Source of the DNA: Halobacillus sp. Nhm2S1
GTDB taxonomy: Bacteria; Bacillota; Bacilli; Bacillales; Halobacillaceae
Direction of reading: 5' to 3'
DNA length: 64,000 nt
Assembly (NCBI RefSeq): GCF_019599545.1
Contig: NZ_JAIEZV010000002.1
Span: 186,001-250,000, forward strand
The position numbers and the translations under genes were made by a program. Under the pieces are notes generated by a model, which was not told the DNA's origin, ran no database searches, and was given only the letters and a program-made list of their open reading frames with translations. Shown in pieces: positions 26,595 to 35,677 of this stretch (its first letter is position 1; every line of letters starts with the position of its first letter).

Positions 26595-27639
26595 ATTGCT
26601 TCGACTTTGTGCCGTTAATCATATTCAATAAAGGTCTGTAGTCTTTCCCTACCAGTCCGGTGATTTCAACAATCAGTTCAATCATGATCGCTAATAAAGC
26701 AATAACGGATATGGCACCGTAGATGGTGGCTTGTGAGAAGATCACGGCCGCTAAACTAAACAAGGCACTGGCAGCATAAATCATCAGCACGGCTTCAGGG
26801 TGACTGTAGCCAAGATTAATTAAGCAATGATGCAGGTGCGACTTATCAGGGGCTGATAAAGGCTTTCTTTGAATCACTCTGCGGACAATCGCAAATAACG
26901 TGTCCGAAATAGGAACACCAAGAATGATGATCGGAATGACGAAAGAAAATAACGTGACGTTTTTAAAGCCAAGTAGTGCAAGCACACTGATCATAAATCC
27001 TAAAAACAGTGCCCCCGTATCGCCCATGAATATCTTGGCAGGATAGAAGTTATACACTAAGAAGCCAAGCGTACTTCCTAACATCATGAGTCCTGCGAAA
27101 ACAACGAAGACATTCCCCATCGTAATTGCCATGCCGGAAATCGTTAACAGCGCAATCGCTGATACGCCTGCGGCCAATCCATCTAGTCCATCAATGAGGT
27201 TGATTGCATTTGTAATCGCAATAATCCACAAAATCGTAATCGGTATACTTAAATAACCCAAATCAAGCTGACCACCGAACGGTAAGTTGATGAAATCAAC
27301 CTGAACGCCACCCATGACAACGATGGCAGCAGCCAAAAGTTGACCGAAAAGTTTAAGTTTCGCGGATAGCTCCGTAAGGTCATCCAACACTCCGGTTATG
27401 ATGATGACGGTAGCTCCAATGAGAACGGGCCAGGTATAGTTACTTTCGGGAAAGAAAAATAAAATACCGAGAGCAAAGCTTATATAGATCGCCAATCCAC
27501 CAAGGCGTGGCATGACATTTTTGTGTACTTTACGATGATTCGGCTGATCCGTCGCACCGATTTTAATTGCTAATTTCTTGACTAACGGCGTGATGATGAC
27601 CGCAACGATCAAGCAAAATAGCAAGGCCTTATACTCCAT
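26593..27639 (-). CDS. tagO: undecaprenyl-phosphate GlcNAc-1-phosphate transferase TagO
   Basis: A 348-residue integral membrane enzyme that starts wall teichoic acid synthesis by moving GlcNAc-1-phosphate to undecaprenyl phosphate. About eleven hydrophobic segments are present. The motifs of the WecA/MraY family are seen: DQPNHRKVHKNVMPRLGG, the catalytic DDL (GVLDDLTEL) and NAINLIDGLDGLAAG, MGDTGALFLG and a HLHH motif (DKSHLHHCLI). The ATG at 27639 follows GGAGGG; a longer upstream frame has no such site. B. subtilis TagO is 358 residues. Confidence 0.96.
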   Translation of the reverse strand: MEYKALLFCLIVAVIITPLVKKLAIKIGATDQPNHRKVHKNVMPRLGGLAIYISFALGILFFFPESNYTWPVLIGATVIIITGVLDDLTELSAKLKLFGQLLAAAIVVMGGVQVDFINLPFGGQLDLGYLSIPITILWIIAITNAINLIDGLDGLAAGVSAIALLTISGMAITMGNVFVVFAGLMMLGSTLGFLVYNFYPAKIFMGDTGALFLGFMISVLALLGFKNVTLFSFVIPIIILGVPISDTLFAIVRRVIQRKPLSAPDKSHLHHCLINLGYSHPEAVLMIYAASALFSLAAVIFSQATIYGAISVIALLAIMIELIVEITGLVGKDYRPLLNMINGTKSKQ

Positions 27640-27863
27640 AAAGACCCTCCTCAGGTTTATTATATCCTCTCCGAATGAAATAAAAGCTGATATTAAATAC
27701 CATTTTCCCATGCATAGTTCTTATGGAAAAGCACCATATTAACCGAGAAAAATTATATCACAAGAACAGCCGATTTCATGTAACGATTTCATTACTTTTT
27801 GATTAGCCTTTTTTGAAGCATGTAAAACCTTTGAATGTAAAAAGGTGGAGGGAGGAGAAGGAT

Positions 27864-29324
27864 ATGGCTGACAGAGAAAGAAAAAAATTAGATAAGTCAC
27901 TAAAGCCTCACTGGGTATGGGCGATCGCCTTCGGTTCAGCTATCGGGTGGGGAGCTTTCGTTCTCCCGACAGATTGGATTGCCCAAGCAGGCCCTGTGGG
28001 TGTCGTAATCGGCTTATCCCTTGGTGCTGTATTGATGATGATCATTGGAGTCAGTTACGGTTTCTTAATTGAAAAATTCCCCGTTACAGGCGGAGAGTTC
28101 GCCTATGCTTATATTGGATTTGGACGGACGTATGCGTTTGTTGCCGGATGGTTCCTTACGTTAGGGTACATCTGTATCGTTGCTCTCAACGCCTCTGCCC
28201 TGGCGTTACTTGCAAAGTTTTTATTCCCTTCCTTCATCCAGACAGGAAATATGTACACCGTCGCCGGGTATGATGTTTCCATTATTCAAGTAGCCATCGC
28301 AAGCGCTGCCTTAATTGTCTTTGCTTTATTGAACATCAGAGGGGCCAGTTTTTCAGGACAAACACAGTTTATATTCAGCCTCATTTTAATTTTGGGAATT
28401 GCCTTATTAGCCCTGGGTGCACTATGGACGGAAGGTCCGAGCATCACCAATATCACCCCTGCTTTCTCACCTGACAAATCGGTGATTGCATCCATCGTCA
28501 CCATATTAGCGATTGCACCGTTCGCTTATGTGGGTTTTGACAACATCCCCCAGGCCGCTGAAGAATTTGATTTTGCTCCACAAAAAGCATTCCGCCTGAT
28601 TATTTGGTCACTGTTAGCGGCAGGGTTGGCCTATAGCGCTATGATACTGATTACAGCAAGTACCATGCCCTGGCAGGAGTTGTTACAACAGATTGAACGA
28701 ACGCAGTCCGTATGGGGGACAGGGGATGCCATTCAGAGCTACCTCGGGAGAATTGGTGTTTGGCTCATCGCTCTATCGGTTTGTATGGGTATTTTCACAG
28801 GACTGAACGGTTTTTATATTTCCGCAAGCCGACTGACGTTTGCCATGGGAAGGGCCCGCATTCTACCTGGCCTATTCAGAAAACTCCATCCTGAATACAG
28901 GACACCTTATGTAGGGATTTTGTTTACGATGGGCATCTGTCTGATCGCTCCATGGTTCGGCCGGGAAGCTTTGCTATGGGTTGTCGACATGTCTTCTACC
29001 GGGGTTGCCATTGCCTATTTCTTCTGCACGGCAACCGCCTATAAATTCTTTCACTGGAAGGAAGATCCATCAACTTCTAATCAGAAAGCAACCGTGGACC
29101 CGTTAAGGAAGTTTTTGTCACTTATCGGGATGTTGAGCTCTTTATGTTTCTTAGCTCTTCTCTTAATCCCATGGTCTCCTGCTTCCCTTGGAAGAGAATC
29201 CTACATCGCTTTGGCCATCTGGATTTTCATCGGGGTTATCTTCTACCTCTTGAACTATAAGCGTTATCGTCACATTGACCGTAAGGAGATGAACTATTTA
29301 ATTCTTGAAAAAGAAGAAATATAA
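27864..29324 (+). CDS. APC-family amino acid permease
   Basis: A 486-residue transporter with about twelve membrane helices, including the glycine-rich first helix of APC permeases (AIAFGSAIGWGAFVLP) and the FxYxGFDNIPQAAEE motif of helix 6. The substrate cannot be read from the sequence. A strong GGGAGGAG site precedes the ATG at 27864, 51 bases inside the longest frame. It is not part of the conserved tagO neighbourhood of B. subtilis, so this gene begins a species-specific region. Confidence 0.88.
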   Translation: MADRERKKLDKSLKPHWVWAIAFGSAIGWGAFVLPTDWIAQAGPVGVVIGLSLGAVLMMIIGVSYGFLIEKFPVTGGEFAYAYIGFGRTYAFVAGWFLTLGYICIVALNASALALLAKFLFPSFIQTGNMYTVAGYDVSIIQVAIASAALIVFALLNIRGASFSGQTQFIFSLILILGIALLALGALWTEGPSITNITPAFSPDKSVIASIVTILAIAPFAYVGFDNIPQAAEEFDFAPQKAFRLIIWSLLAAGLAYSAMILITASTMPWQELLQQIERTQSVWGTGDAIQSYLGRIGVWLIALSVCMGIFTGLNGFYISASRLTFAMGRARILPGLFRKLHPEYRTPYVGILFTMGICLIAPWFGREALLWVVDMSSTGVAIAYFFCTATAYKFFHWKEDPSTSNQKATVDPLRKFLSLIGMLSSLCFLALLLIPWSPASLGRESYIALAIWIFIGVIFYLLNYKRYRHIDRKEMNYLILEKEEI

Positions 29325-29461
29325 CCGTTCAACAAGCGAAAGATCATGATTCGTTTATGTCAATCCTTTTACATTTTCCACAACAAAAGAACGAGGTCCT
29401 TCGATTGTTTTCAAATGTGGTAGAATGAAAAGCTGAGAGGTTAAAATAGAGGTGACAAACA

Positions 29462-30490
29462 TTGGCTAAACGAATCATTCGCGTTCGCAGACGCAAAAAG
29501 AAGCAGAAACGACGCATTGCACTGATGCTTTTTCTTTTGTTCGCAATGACCATAGGTGGAATTTTCTACTATGTGTCGCAAGTATATACAGCTTCCTATG
29601 AAGATCTTGACCGTGGAAATAAATCGGATCTACGTGAAGAAGCCGTGGATATCGGAGATGAACCGATCTCCATCCTTTTACTCGGGGTTGAGGATTACTC
29701 CTCTGACGGTAAGGCCGGCAGAGCAGACACTCAAATTGTGCTGACCATCGATCCAAAAACACAGGATATGACGATGACCAGCATTCCGAGGGATTTGAAG
29801 GTGGACATCCCGGCGAGTAAAGTTGGAGAAAAATATGCAGGAAGCCATAAAATTAACGCCGCGTACACGCTCGGCGAGATCAGTGGTTACGGTGCTGAAA
29901 AATTGACCATTGAAACCGTTGAAGATTATTTAGACGTACCCATCGACAAATATGCATCGGTTAACTTTGAAGGGTTTGCTGAAATTGTTGATGTATTAGG
30001 CGGCGTAACCGTAGACGTCAAAAAAGGGTTCTGGGAACGAAGCCACTTAAGCCACGATAAAAGAATTGAATTTGTAGAAGGCGAAACGAAAATGGATGGG
30101 GAAGAAGCTCTTGCCTTTGTAAGAATGAGAAAGAGGGACGTTGCCATTGAATACCCCAGAGATGAAAGACAGCGTCAATTTATAAAAGCAAGTATTGATC
30201 AAGCTCTATCTCCAGGTAATATTTTCAAAGCCGATGAATTGGCGGATGTGGTCAGCAGCAACGTTCAAACAAACCTTTCAGTGAAAGAAGCTTTTGCGAT
30301 GCAAAAAGCATTTTCATCGGAAAACCCTTCAACCGAAACTTTTACACTTGAAGGAGAGAACACTCGTCTGGAAGATGGACTCTTCTACTTCGTCCCTTAT
30401 GATGGAAGTGTTCGTGAGCTGTCCACTAAAATTAAAACGGCTTTAAAAATTAACGAAACACCTCAGGAGGACAATTCCTTCTCTTCCTGA
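29462..30490 (+). CDS. second LytR-CpsA-Psr family protein
   Basis: A 342-residue membrane-anchored LCP transferase. A strongly basic cytoplasmic tail (RIIRVRRRKKKQKRR) precedes a single transmembrane helix at about 20-40. The LCP domain includes RADTQIVLTIDPKTQDMTM, SIPRDLKVDIP and HKINAAYTLG. It starts at TTG with GAGGTGA upstream. It differs from the TagU-like protein nearby (tagU is at 25575) and may serve another wall polymer. It ends at a strong terminator. Confidence 0.9.
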   Translation: MAKRIIRVRRRKKKQKRRIALMLFLLFAMTIGGIFYYVSQVYTASYEDLDRGNKSDLREEAVDIGDEPISILLLGVEDYSSDGKAGRADTQIVLTIDPKTQDMTMTSIPRDLKVDIPASKVGEKYAGSHKINAAYTLGEISGYGAEKLTIETVEDYLDVPIDKYASVNFEGFAEIVDVLGGVTVDVKKGFWERSHLSHDKRIEFVEGETKMDGEEALAFVRMRKRDVAIEYPRDERQRQFIKASIDQALSPGNIFKADELADVVSSNVQTNLSVKEAFAMQKAFSSENPSTETFTLEGENTRLEDGLFYFVPYDGSVRELSTKIKTALKINETPQEDNSFSS

Positions 30491-30500
30491 AACCATAAAC

Positions 30501-30540
30501 AAAACACCAGCTTCCGCTTAGCAGAAGCTGGTGTTTTGTT
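30501..30540 (+). terminator. terminator after the second LCP gene
   Basis: AAAACACCAGCTTC, a nine-base loop, GAAGCTGGTGTTTTG: a 12-14 bp stem with T run, 10 bases after the stop. Confidence 0.9.
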
Positions 30541-30572
30541 ATAAAGAGCCCTTATTCCATTCGAAAACGGCT

Positions 30573-30827
30573 TTAGCAGAGCTTAAAAATTAACAGGCCA
30601 TTCAATCTTTCAAACTTATAAGGCCCCTTATAAGTTAAGAGGGATGGGAATTCTGGATTATGTATGGAGATACAATCAATAACGGGCTTATCATGAAGGA
30701 AACGATTAAATGTATCTTCTGTAATTCGAATCAATGGCTCTACAACAATGGTTTGATCTATTCGAACACTGTAACGTGCCTTAATGGAGAACTCCAGATG
30801 ATCTAATATAAGTTTAGTCAATCCCAC
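30573..30827 (-). CDS. hypothetical protein, 84 residues
   Basis: A short minus-strand frame starting at GTG seven bases after AAGGATG. The protein (MGLTKLILDHLEFSIKARYS at the start) has alternating beta-like strands and no recognised motif. A second small gene (ykvS-like) lies upstream on the same strand, separated by a terminator. Not recognised; supported only by reading frame and start signal. Confidence 0.5.
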   Translation of the reverse strand: MGLTKLILDHLEFSIKARYSVRIDQTIVVEPLIRITEDTFNRFLHDKPVIDCISIHNPEFPSLLTYKGPYKFERLNGLLIFKLC

Positions 30828-30939
30828 GTAAATGCATCCTTTCTAAAATACCCTCCCTGATCCGTACACCTTTTCTTTTTCTTTCATTTTATAAGAAAAA
30901 GGAGTCAGCGAAAACAGCATATAGGACTAGGTAGAAAGT

Positions 30940-30973
30940 AAAAAGACCCTTTCTCCTCGAGAAAAGGTCTTTA
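30940..30973 (-). terminator. terminator after the YkvS-like gene
   Basis: The minus strand AAAGACCTTTTCTC-GA-GGAGAAAGGGTCTTTTT is a long hairpin with a T run, just past the stop at 30977. Confidence 0.8.
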
Positions 30974-30976
30974 CAT

Positions 30977-31186
30977 TCAGTCTTCTATAATACGATAATT
31001 GGTATGAGCCACAACCGTTCTGTCGTATTCGAAATCGATTTCATCTAAGTTATCCATGATCGTCAAATCTACGATAACAGATTGCTGACATTGACTAGGA
31101 ATGACTCTTCCTTTGAAAATGATGTCATTTCTCTCAAAAGTTACGATTTGCCCTGGAGTGGCAATGCGATCATCAGGTTGTACCAT
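30977..31186 (-). CDS. ykvS: YkvS family small protein (DUF2187)
   Basis: A 69-residue protein of the YkvS/DUF2187 family, with the family motif SVIVDLTIMDNLDEIDFEYD-R and TVVAHTNYRII at the C-terminus. The first half (ATPGQIVTFERNDIIFKGRV) looks like a KOW/SH3-like barrel. Function unknown in any species to my knowledge. AGGGTAGAG precedes the ATG. Confidence 0.85.
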   Translation of the reverse strand: MVQPDDRIATPGQIVTFERNDIIFKGRVIPSQCQQSVIVDLTIMDNLDEIDFEYDRTVVAHTNYRIIED

Positions 31187-31378
31187 ATCTCTCTACCCTT
31201 TCTCTTCCTCGTATTTTGAATAAACTTTACAATAAATTAACAAACAATTCAAACAAAACTTTTACAATATATGTTACTAAATTCGACAAGATTATACAAG
31301 TAAAACAATAGTAGGTTTCATAATTTTCCATGGAGATATATACTAGATAGTAAAGTTATCCAAATTTTGGGGGTTTTT

Positions 31379-31972
31379 ATGGTGGCTCATATTAAGAAAA
31401 CAAAAAAGATTATTCTTCTATCCTTCCTATTCTTCATTTTATTCCTGTCGGCAGGAGTGATGACACCCCTTCTCCTGGGACCAGAGTTTTTAATGGCTGA
31501 AGATTCCTTGAAAACCTCTAAAGAATACGATGCGATTATCGTTTTGAGCGGAAGTGAAGAGCGCCTCGAACATGCGACTGATCTCTTTCACGAAGGATTG
31601 ACGAGTCACATGATTTTGACGAATTCTACGGAGAATAGCATTAGACCTGAAGAAGCTATAAATCGAGGTGTGCCTCAAAGCGCTATTTTCGAAGAACCTT
31701 CCGCCACCAGTACATATGAAAACGCGACCCTCTCCAAAGAAATCATGGAGGAAGAAGGCTTTGAATCCGCCCTCGTAGTCACAAGTGATTACCATTCACG
31801 ACGTACCAAAATGACCTTTAATGATATTTACGACAACCAGATTGAAGTGGACTACTCCTTCGTTTCTTCTGCCTTTGATCCTTCTGATGGAATGACAGAA
31901 AATGAGCAAAGGATCACGTTCGGGGAGTATGTGAAAATAGGTGTCTATTGGTTCCGTTTACTTTTAGAGTAA
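31379..31972 (+). CDS. YdcF/SanA family protein (DUF218)
   Basis: A 197-residue protein with one N-terminal membrane helix (IILLSFLFFILFLSAGVMTP) and a DUF218 domain outside: YDAIIVLSGSEERLEHA, EEPSATSTYENATLS and LVVTSDYHSRRTKMTF. DUF218 proteins are envelope-associated; E. coli SanA and ElyC are linked to envelope integrity and to carrier-lipid pathways. The ATG at 31379 lies four bases after GGGGG. It ends inside a terminator hairpin. Next to LCP genes, but not coupled. Confidence 0.88.
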   Translation: MVAHIKKTKKIILLSFLFFILFLSAGVMTPLLLGPEFLMAEDSLKTSKEYDAIIVLSGSEERLEHATDLFHEGLTSHMILTNSTENSIRPEEAINRGVPQSAIFEEPSATSTYENATLSKEIMEEEGFESALVVTSDYHSRRTKMTFNDIYDNQIEVDYSFVSSAFDPSDGMTENEQRITFGEYVKIGVYWFRLLLE

Positions 31973-31986
31973 ACGGAATTTTTCTA
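31952..31986 (+). terminator. terminator overlapping the end of the DUF218 gene
   Basis: TTCCGTTTAC-TTTTAGA-GTAAACGGAATTTTTC: the stem includes the last codons and the stop. Confidence 0.8.
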
Positions 31987-32043
31987 TCTTTTCTGACATT
32001 TAATCACATAGCCCTATGGACATTCAATGTCAGCTCCTTTATT

Positions 32044-32066
32044 ATGAAAGCGATTTCACTTATAAT
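32044..32066 (+). promoter_or_regulatory. cre-like CcpA site and -10 of the secreted GH13 gene
   Basis: ATGAAAGCGATTTCAC (32044-32059) matches the cre consensus WTGNNARCGNWWWCAW at all but the last position. TATAAT (32061-32066) follows at once, so CcpA would sit on the promoter spacer. The -35 position is poor (TTTATT). Confidence 0.7.
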
Positions 32067-32086
32067 TTCGAAAGGATGGGATTCGT

Positions 32087-34846
32087 TTGATTCAAAAACG
32101 TTGGATTTTGCTGATTGGTATAGCGCTATTATTTTTGTCATTTGCGCAACCGATTGCACCAACCTATGCAGATGCCAAAACGTACGATTCAGTTGTATTA
32201 CGGGGGAACGCTGAAACTTTAGATTGGAGTTCAAATGACAACCCTTTGACTTACGATACAGAAGAAGGCGTATGGCTCAGTGGCCCAATACCATTGAAAG
32301 GTGGAAAAGTGACAGAGTTCAAGTTTGTTTATGATGGAAATTGGATGCCTGGATCAAACTTGACGTACACAGCTCCTCAAGATGCGGAGTACATCTTCGT
32401 TTTTCACCCGGAAAGCGAACGTACAGTGGACGTCCGCCTTGCTGATACTTATGAAGCAAGTGTGGAGCTTGAGCTCACCGTCCCAGAGGGAACGCCGGAA
32501 TGGGTGACGCCTACAGTCGCTTCAAGCAAAAATGACTTCCATTACACAGCCGCTCCTATGACGAAAACCTCTGAAAATACGTACACAACGAAACTTGTAG
32601 GACAAGCAGGCGAAGAAGTCTCCTATTTTTATAGTCTTGCCGGGGAATCTTATAAAGAAGAACTTTCTGAAGCCCGCACGGTAACCTTATCCACCGCAAA
32701 TGAAACAAAAGAGGATACGGTCACCCAGTGGAGAAAAGTTCCTGTCGCCCAATCGGTCACTCATGATTACAACCATACCCCATACGTACCGGATCATCGT
32801 GATGAGGTAACGATTAAAGTCGAAGTGCAGCACTTTGGACCGATCGACAATGGAGCCATCTATTACACTACGGACGGCACCACTCCAGATGGAAAACGTG
32901 GAGAAGCCGTTCATGGACAAACCGTTCCGTTAAAAGTGACAGATACATCTGAAATTGCCGGTGGATTGAAAACATCGATCATGGAAGGGATCATCCCCTC
33001 CCAGAAAAAAGAAACACGTGTAAAATATAAACTCGATGTTTGGAACTCCAACAGTGACGGCTCTCAATTTGCCGATAACAATGTGTTGAGTCCTGAAGAA
33101 GCCACCGAATTCGCTTATTATGTAGACACCTATGAATCTCCGAAATGGGCGAAAGAATCCGTCATTTATCAAGTATTCGTCGACCGTTTCCGAGATGGAA
33201 GCACGGAAAACAATACCTCTGTTGATCCGGAACAGTCCTATGATGAGCAGTTAAAAGGCTGGATGGGAGGAAATCTTCAAGGTGTCCTTGAAAAGATCGA
33301 TTATATAGAGGATCTTGGTGTAAATACCCTTTGGATTTCACCCATTTATGAAGGACCCTATTCTCACGGCTATCATCCGACAGATTTCATGAACATCGAC
33401 CCCCGATTCGGCAGCAACCAGCTCATGAAGGAACTTGTTGATGAAGCACACAAACGTGATATGAAAGTCGTTTATGACCTTGTTCCGAACCACACATCCG
33501 ATCAACACGACTTTTTCCAGGATGCATTGGAAAAAGGCCCGGACAGCCCTTACTATGATTGGTACACCTTTACGAATTATCCAAATGAATATGATACGTT
33601 TTATGGCATTCAGGAACTGCCAGAGTTGAACAATGACAACCCGAAAACGCGCGAATACATGTTGGATGAAGTCGTTCCGTTCTGGATGAATGATATCGGT
33701 GTGGACGGGTTCCGCCTGGATTATGCCAAAGGCCCAAGCCAAAGCTTCTGGGTTGATTTCCGTCACAAAGTAAAATCACTGGATGAAGATGCCTTCATCT
33801 TTGGAGAAGTGTGGGATAGTCTTGATACCATTTCTTCTTACAAAGGGAAATTGGATGGAGCGATCGATTTCGAGACCCATTCCGCAATCACGAACGCATT
33901 CATTCAAGATGGTTCTGTAAACGCACTAGCGTCATCTCTTGAGGAGACCTTCGGAACTTATGGTGATGAATTTGTTGCGGCAACCTTTTTAGATAGTCAT
34001 GACATGCCGCGTTTCCTATTTGAAGCAGATGGGAATGTGGACACATTGAAGAACGCGGCTGCGCTTCAGTTTACGTTACCTGGCGCACCAATCATCTACT
34101 ATGGCGATGAGGTCGGCTTATCTCAAAGCGGTGACCATAATGACGTGGAAGAGTGGAAAGACCGCTATTACCGTGAGATGATGATTTGGGAGGAAGAAGA
34201 GCAGAACGAAGAGATTCTCTCTCATTACAAGACGTTGATTGATGCAAGAAATGACCAGCCGGCCTTAACACATGGAGATTTCAATATCATCTACTCTGAT
34301 GATGACATCCTCGTGTTTGAACGTTCCGTGCCACAGGACAAAGTGCTTGTCGTTATGAACCTGGGTGATGAAGACCGTAAGATGGATCTCATCGACCTTT
34401 ATAATCAGCAGACCCCGAACAAAGTACAGCTCACTTCGCTTTTAGAGAAGGAGAAGCTGAAGAGTCATAAAGGCAAGCTTGAAATGACAAGCAAAGCTGG
34501 CTCCGTAGCGATCTATGATGTCAAAGGAAAACTTCGCTACGAAGCTCCATCAGAAGAAAAGAAATACAACAAGGTCGTCCTGCGTGGATCTGCCCCGTTC
34601 GACTGGTCCAGTGATGACAACATGCTGACCTTCGATAAACAAGAGGCTCTCTGGAAAAGTGAGCCGATTGAACTGACAGCAGGAGAAACGGTGGAATATA
34701 AATTTGTCCGTGACGGTGAATGGCTGGAAGGCGATAACCTCCGCTTCACACCCGAAACGGATGGGGAATACATCTTCATTTTCGACCCCCAAAACGAATA
34801 CCAAGTGACGGTGGAACGGATGCAAGCCATGAATGAAGCCGCCTGA
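32087..34846 (+). CDS. secreted multidomain GH13 alpha-glucanase (amylase/pullulanase type)
   Basis: A 919-residue exported starch-degrading enzyme. Signal peptide 1-29 (ends PTYADA). A beta module at 33-123 begins YDSVVLRGNAETLDWSSND and is repeated at the C-terminus, 827-918 (YNKVVLRGSAPFDWSSDDN); both look like starch-binding or pullulanase-type beta domains. A CBM34-like domain covers about 220-350. The GH13 barrel starts VIYQVFVDRFRDGS, with DLVPNHTS, catalytic Asp545 (GFRLDYAKG), Glu574 (GEVWD) and Asp639 (DSHD). No cell-wall anchor is visible. TTG start with AAAGGATGGG. It could be a maltogenic, neopullulanase-like or alpha-amylase enzyme; specificity cannot be read. Confidence 0.92.
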   Translation: MIQKRWILLIGIALLFLSFAQPIAPTYADAKTYDSVVLRGNAETLDWSSNDNPLTYDTEEGVWLSGPIPLKGGKVTEFKFVYDGNWMPGSNLTYTAPQDAEYIFVFHPESERTVDVRLADTYEASVELELTVPEGTPEWVTPTVASSKNDFHYTAAPMTKTSENTYTTKLVGQAGEEVSYFYSLAGESYKEELSEARTVTLSTANETKEDTVTQWRKVPVAQSVTHDYNHTPYVPDHRDEVTIKVEVQHFGPIDNGAIYYTTDGTTPDGKRGEAVHGQTVPLKVTDTSEIAGGLKTSIMEGIIPSQKKETRVKYKLDVWNSNSDGSQFADNNVLSPEEATEFAYYVDTYESPKWAKESVIYQVFVDRFRDGSTENNTSVDPEQSYDEQLKGWMGGNLQGVLEKIDYIEDLGVNTLWISPIYEGPYSHGYHPTDFMNIDPRFGSNQLMKELVDEAHKRDMKVVYDLVPNHTSDQHDFFQDALEKGPDSPYYDWYTFTNYPNEYDTFYGIQELPELNNDNPKTREYMLDEVVPFWMNDIGVDGFRLDYAKGPSQSFWVDFRHKVKSLDEDAFIFGEVWDSLDTISSYKGKLDGAIDFETHSAITNAFIQDGSVNALASSLEETFGTYGDEFVAATFLDSHDMPRFLFEADGNVDTLKNAAALQFTLPGAPIIYYGDEVGLSQSGDHNDVEEWKDRYYREMMIWEEEEQNEEILSHYKTLIDARNDQPALTHGDFNIIYSDDDILVFERSVPQDKVLVVMNLGDEDRKMDLIDLYNQQTPNKVQLTSLLEKEKLKSHKGKLEMTSKAGSVAIYDVKGKLRYEAPSEEKKYNKVVLRGSAPFDWSSDDNMLTFDKQEALWKSEPIELTAGETVEYKFVRDGEWLEGDNLRFTPETDGEYIFIFDPQNEYQVTVERMQAMNEAA

Positions 34847-34851
34847 CAAAT

Positions 34852-34881
34852 AAGCTTCCTACTCTTCAGTAGGAAGCTTTT
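34852..34881. terminator. terminator after the secreted GH13 gene
   Basis: AAGCTTCCTACT-CTTC-AGTAGGAAGCTTTTG, a perfect 12-bp stem, between two convergent genes. Confidence 0.9.
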
Positions 34882-34882
34882 G

Positions 34883-35344
34883 TTATTTATGATAATCCCA
34901 TAGGATCTTCCACTCCCCTTTTTCTTCTGCCACATAAACATCTTGATGCAGGCGGAAAAGACCGTACTTTCCTTTGTATGTTTGAATTACAGTCGCTTGG
35001 TAAACGGGCGATAGAGGTTTCGATCCTTTTTCCATCGTCCATTGATCAAGCTTCTTCAAATCCCCCATTACAAATTCAAAGCTCTCTACGCCGAAGTGAT
35101 TCATGAACACGTGCGCACGGTCTTGTATGTAGTGTCCTTTTGTAAATTTCTCCTTCATTTGCGAGTGAAAAAGCTCCCACGAATCAGAAAACTTCCCTTG
35201 TTGCTCATGTAAATAAAACTGTTCGATGGTACTCTCTGCACGCTGACCAGGTCGAGTCATGAAGAAAATGGTGAGGACAATGGCAAGGATAAGAATCAAG
35301 CCTAAAACAAAGATGATAATCATTGGTGAACGGCTCCGCTTCAA
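34883..35344 (-). CDS. membrane-anchored protein of unknown function
   Basis: A 153-residue protein starting at TTG after GGAGGAGAT. Residues about 8-30 (MIIIFVLGLILILAIVLTIF) are one membrane helix with few positive charges outside; the remaining 120 residues are predicted extracellular and contain an alternating helix-strand pattern (FYLHEQQGKFSDSWELFHSQ, then a C-terminal YVAEEKGEWKILWDYHK) like NTF2/DUF4878 lipoprotein-type domains. No specific family recognised. It faces the amylase gene across a shared terminator. Confidence 0.75.
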   Translation of the reverse strand: MKRSRSPMIIIFVLGLILILAIVLTIFFMTRPGQRAESTIEQFYLHEQQGKFSDSWELFHSQMKEKFTKGHYIQDRAHVFMNHFGVESFEFVMGDLKKLDQWTMEKGSKPLSPVYQATVIQTYKGKYGLFRLHQDVYVAEEKGEWKILWDYHK

Positions 35345-35391
35345 TGTGATCTCCTCCCCTATTTACCTTATGCAAGGGGGGAGAAAAAAAG

Positions 35392-35422
35392 AAAAGCCTG
35401 ACTCTGATTGGAGTCAGGCTTA
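35392..35422 (-). terminator. terminator behind the catalase remnant
   Basis: The minus strand AAGCCTGACTC-CAATCA-GAGTCAGGCTTTTC with a T-rich tail. It probably belonged to the former catalase gene. Confidence 0.8.
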
Positions 35423-35427
35423 ACACC

Positions 35428-35657
35428 TCAATAAGGATCTGCCTCGTGTCCTTTTTCCTGGGCTTCATCTACGACATCGGCAGCGCCTGTATTTCCTATT
35501 GGGGAGCCTCCTTTTTTCGGCATCTTTCCTTTGGTCGGTGCAATTTCATCCGCCATTTCTGCATTCATGTCCCCCCATTCATGCCGAGTCCTTCCGCTAC
35601 CCGCCTGCCATAATCCTCATCACATTGGGAGAATAGAGAAATCATTTTCTTGAGATG
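35428..35657 (-). pseudogene. remnant of the 3' end of a catalase gene
   Basis: The minus strand from 35657 encodes HLKKMISLFSQCDEDYGRRV then AEGLGMNGG, the last helix of clade 3 heme catalases (family pattern [24 protein letters not shown]). A TAA stands directly upstream, so the body of the enzyme is lost. The frame stops at TGA (35567-35565) after a run of six G. A 46-residue acidic tail (MNAEMADEIAPTKGKMPKKG and following, ending EADPY) runs from 35568 to 35428 in another frame; adding one G would fuse the two, so it was probably the C-terminal extension. The terminator is intact. The assignment to catalase is from the conserved motif only. Confidence 0.6.
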
Positions 35658-35677
35658 TTATGAGCAGGTTTCAGGAT

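Noticed and set aside
32002-32034. CTGACATT ... AATGTCAG as transcription terminator before the secreted GH13 gene.
   Set aside because: The loop is long and no T run follows; the real terminator is at 31952-31986.
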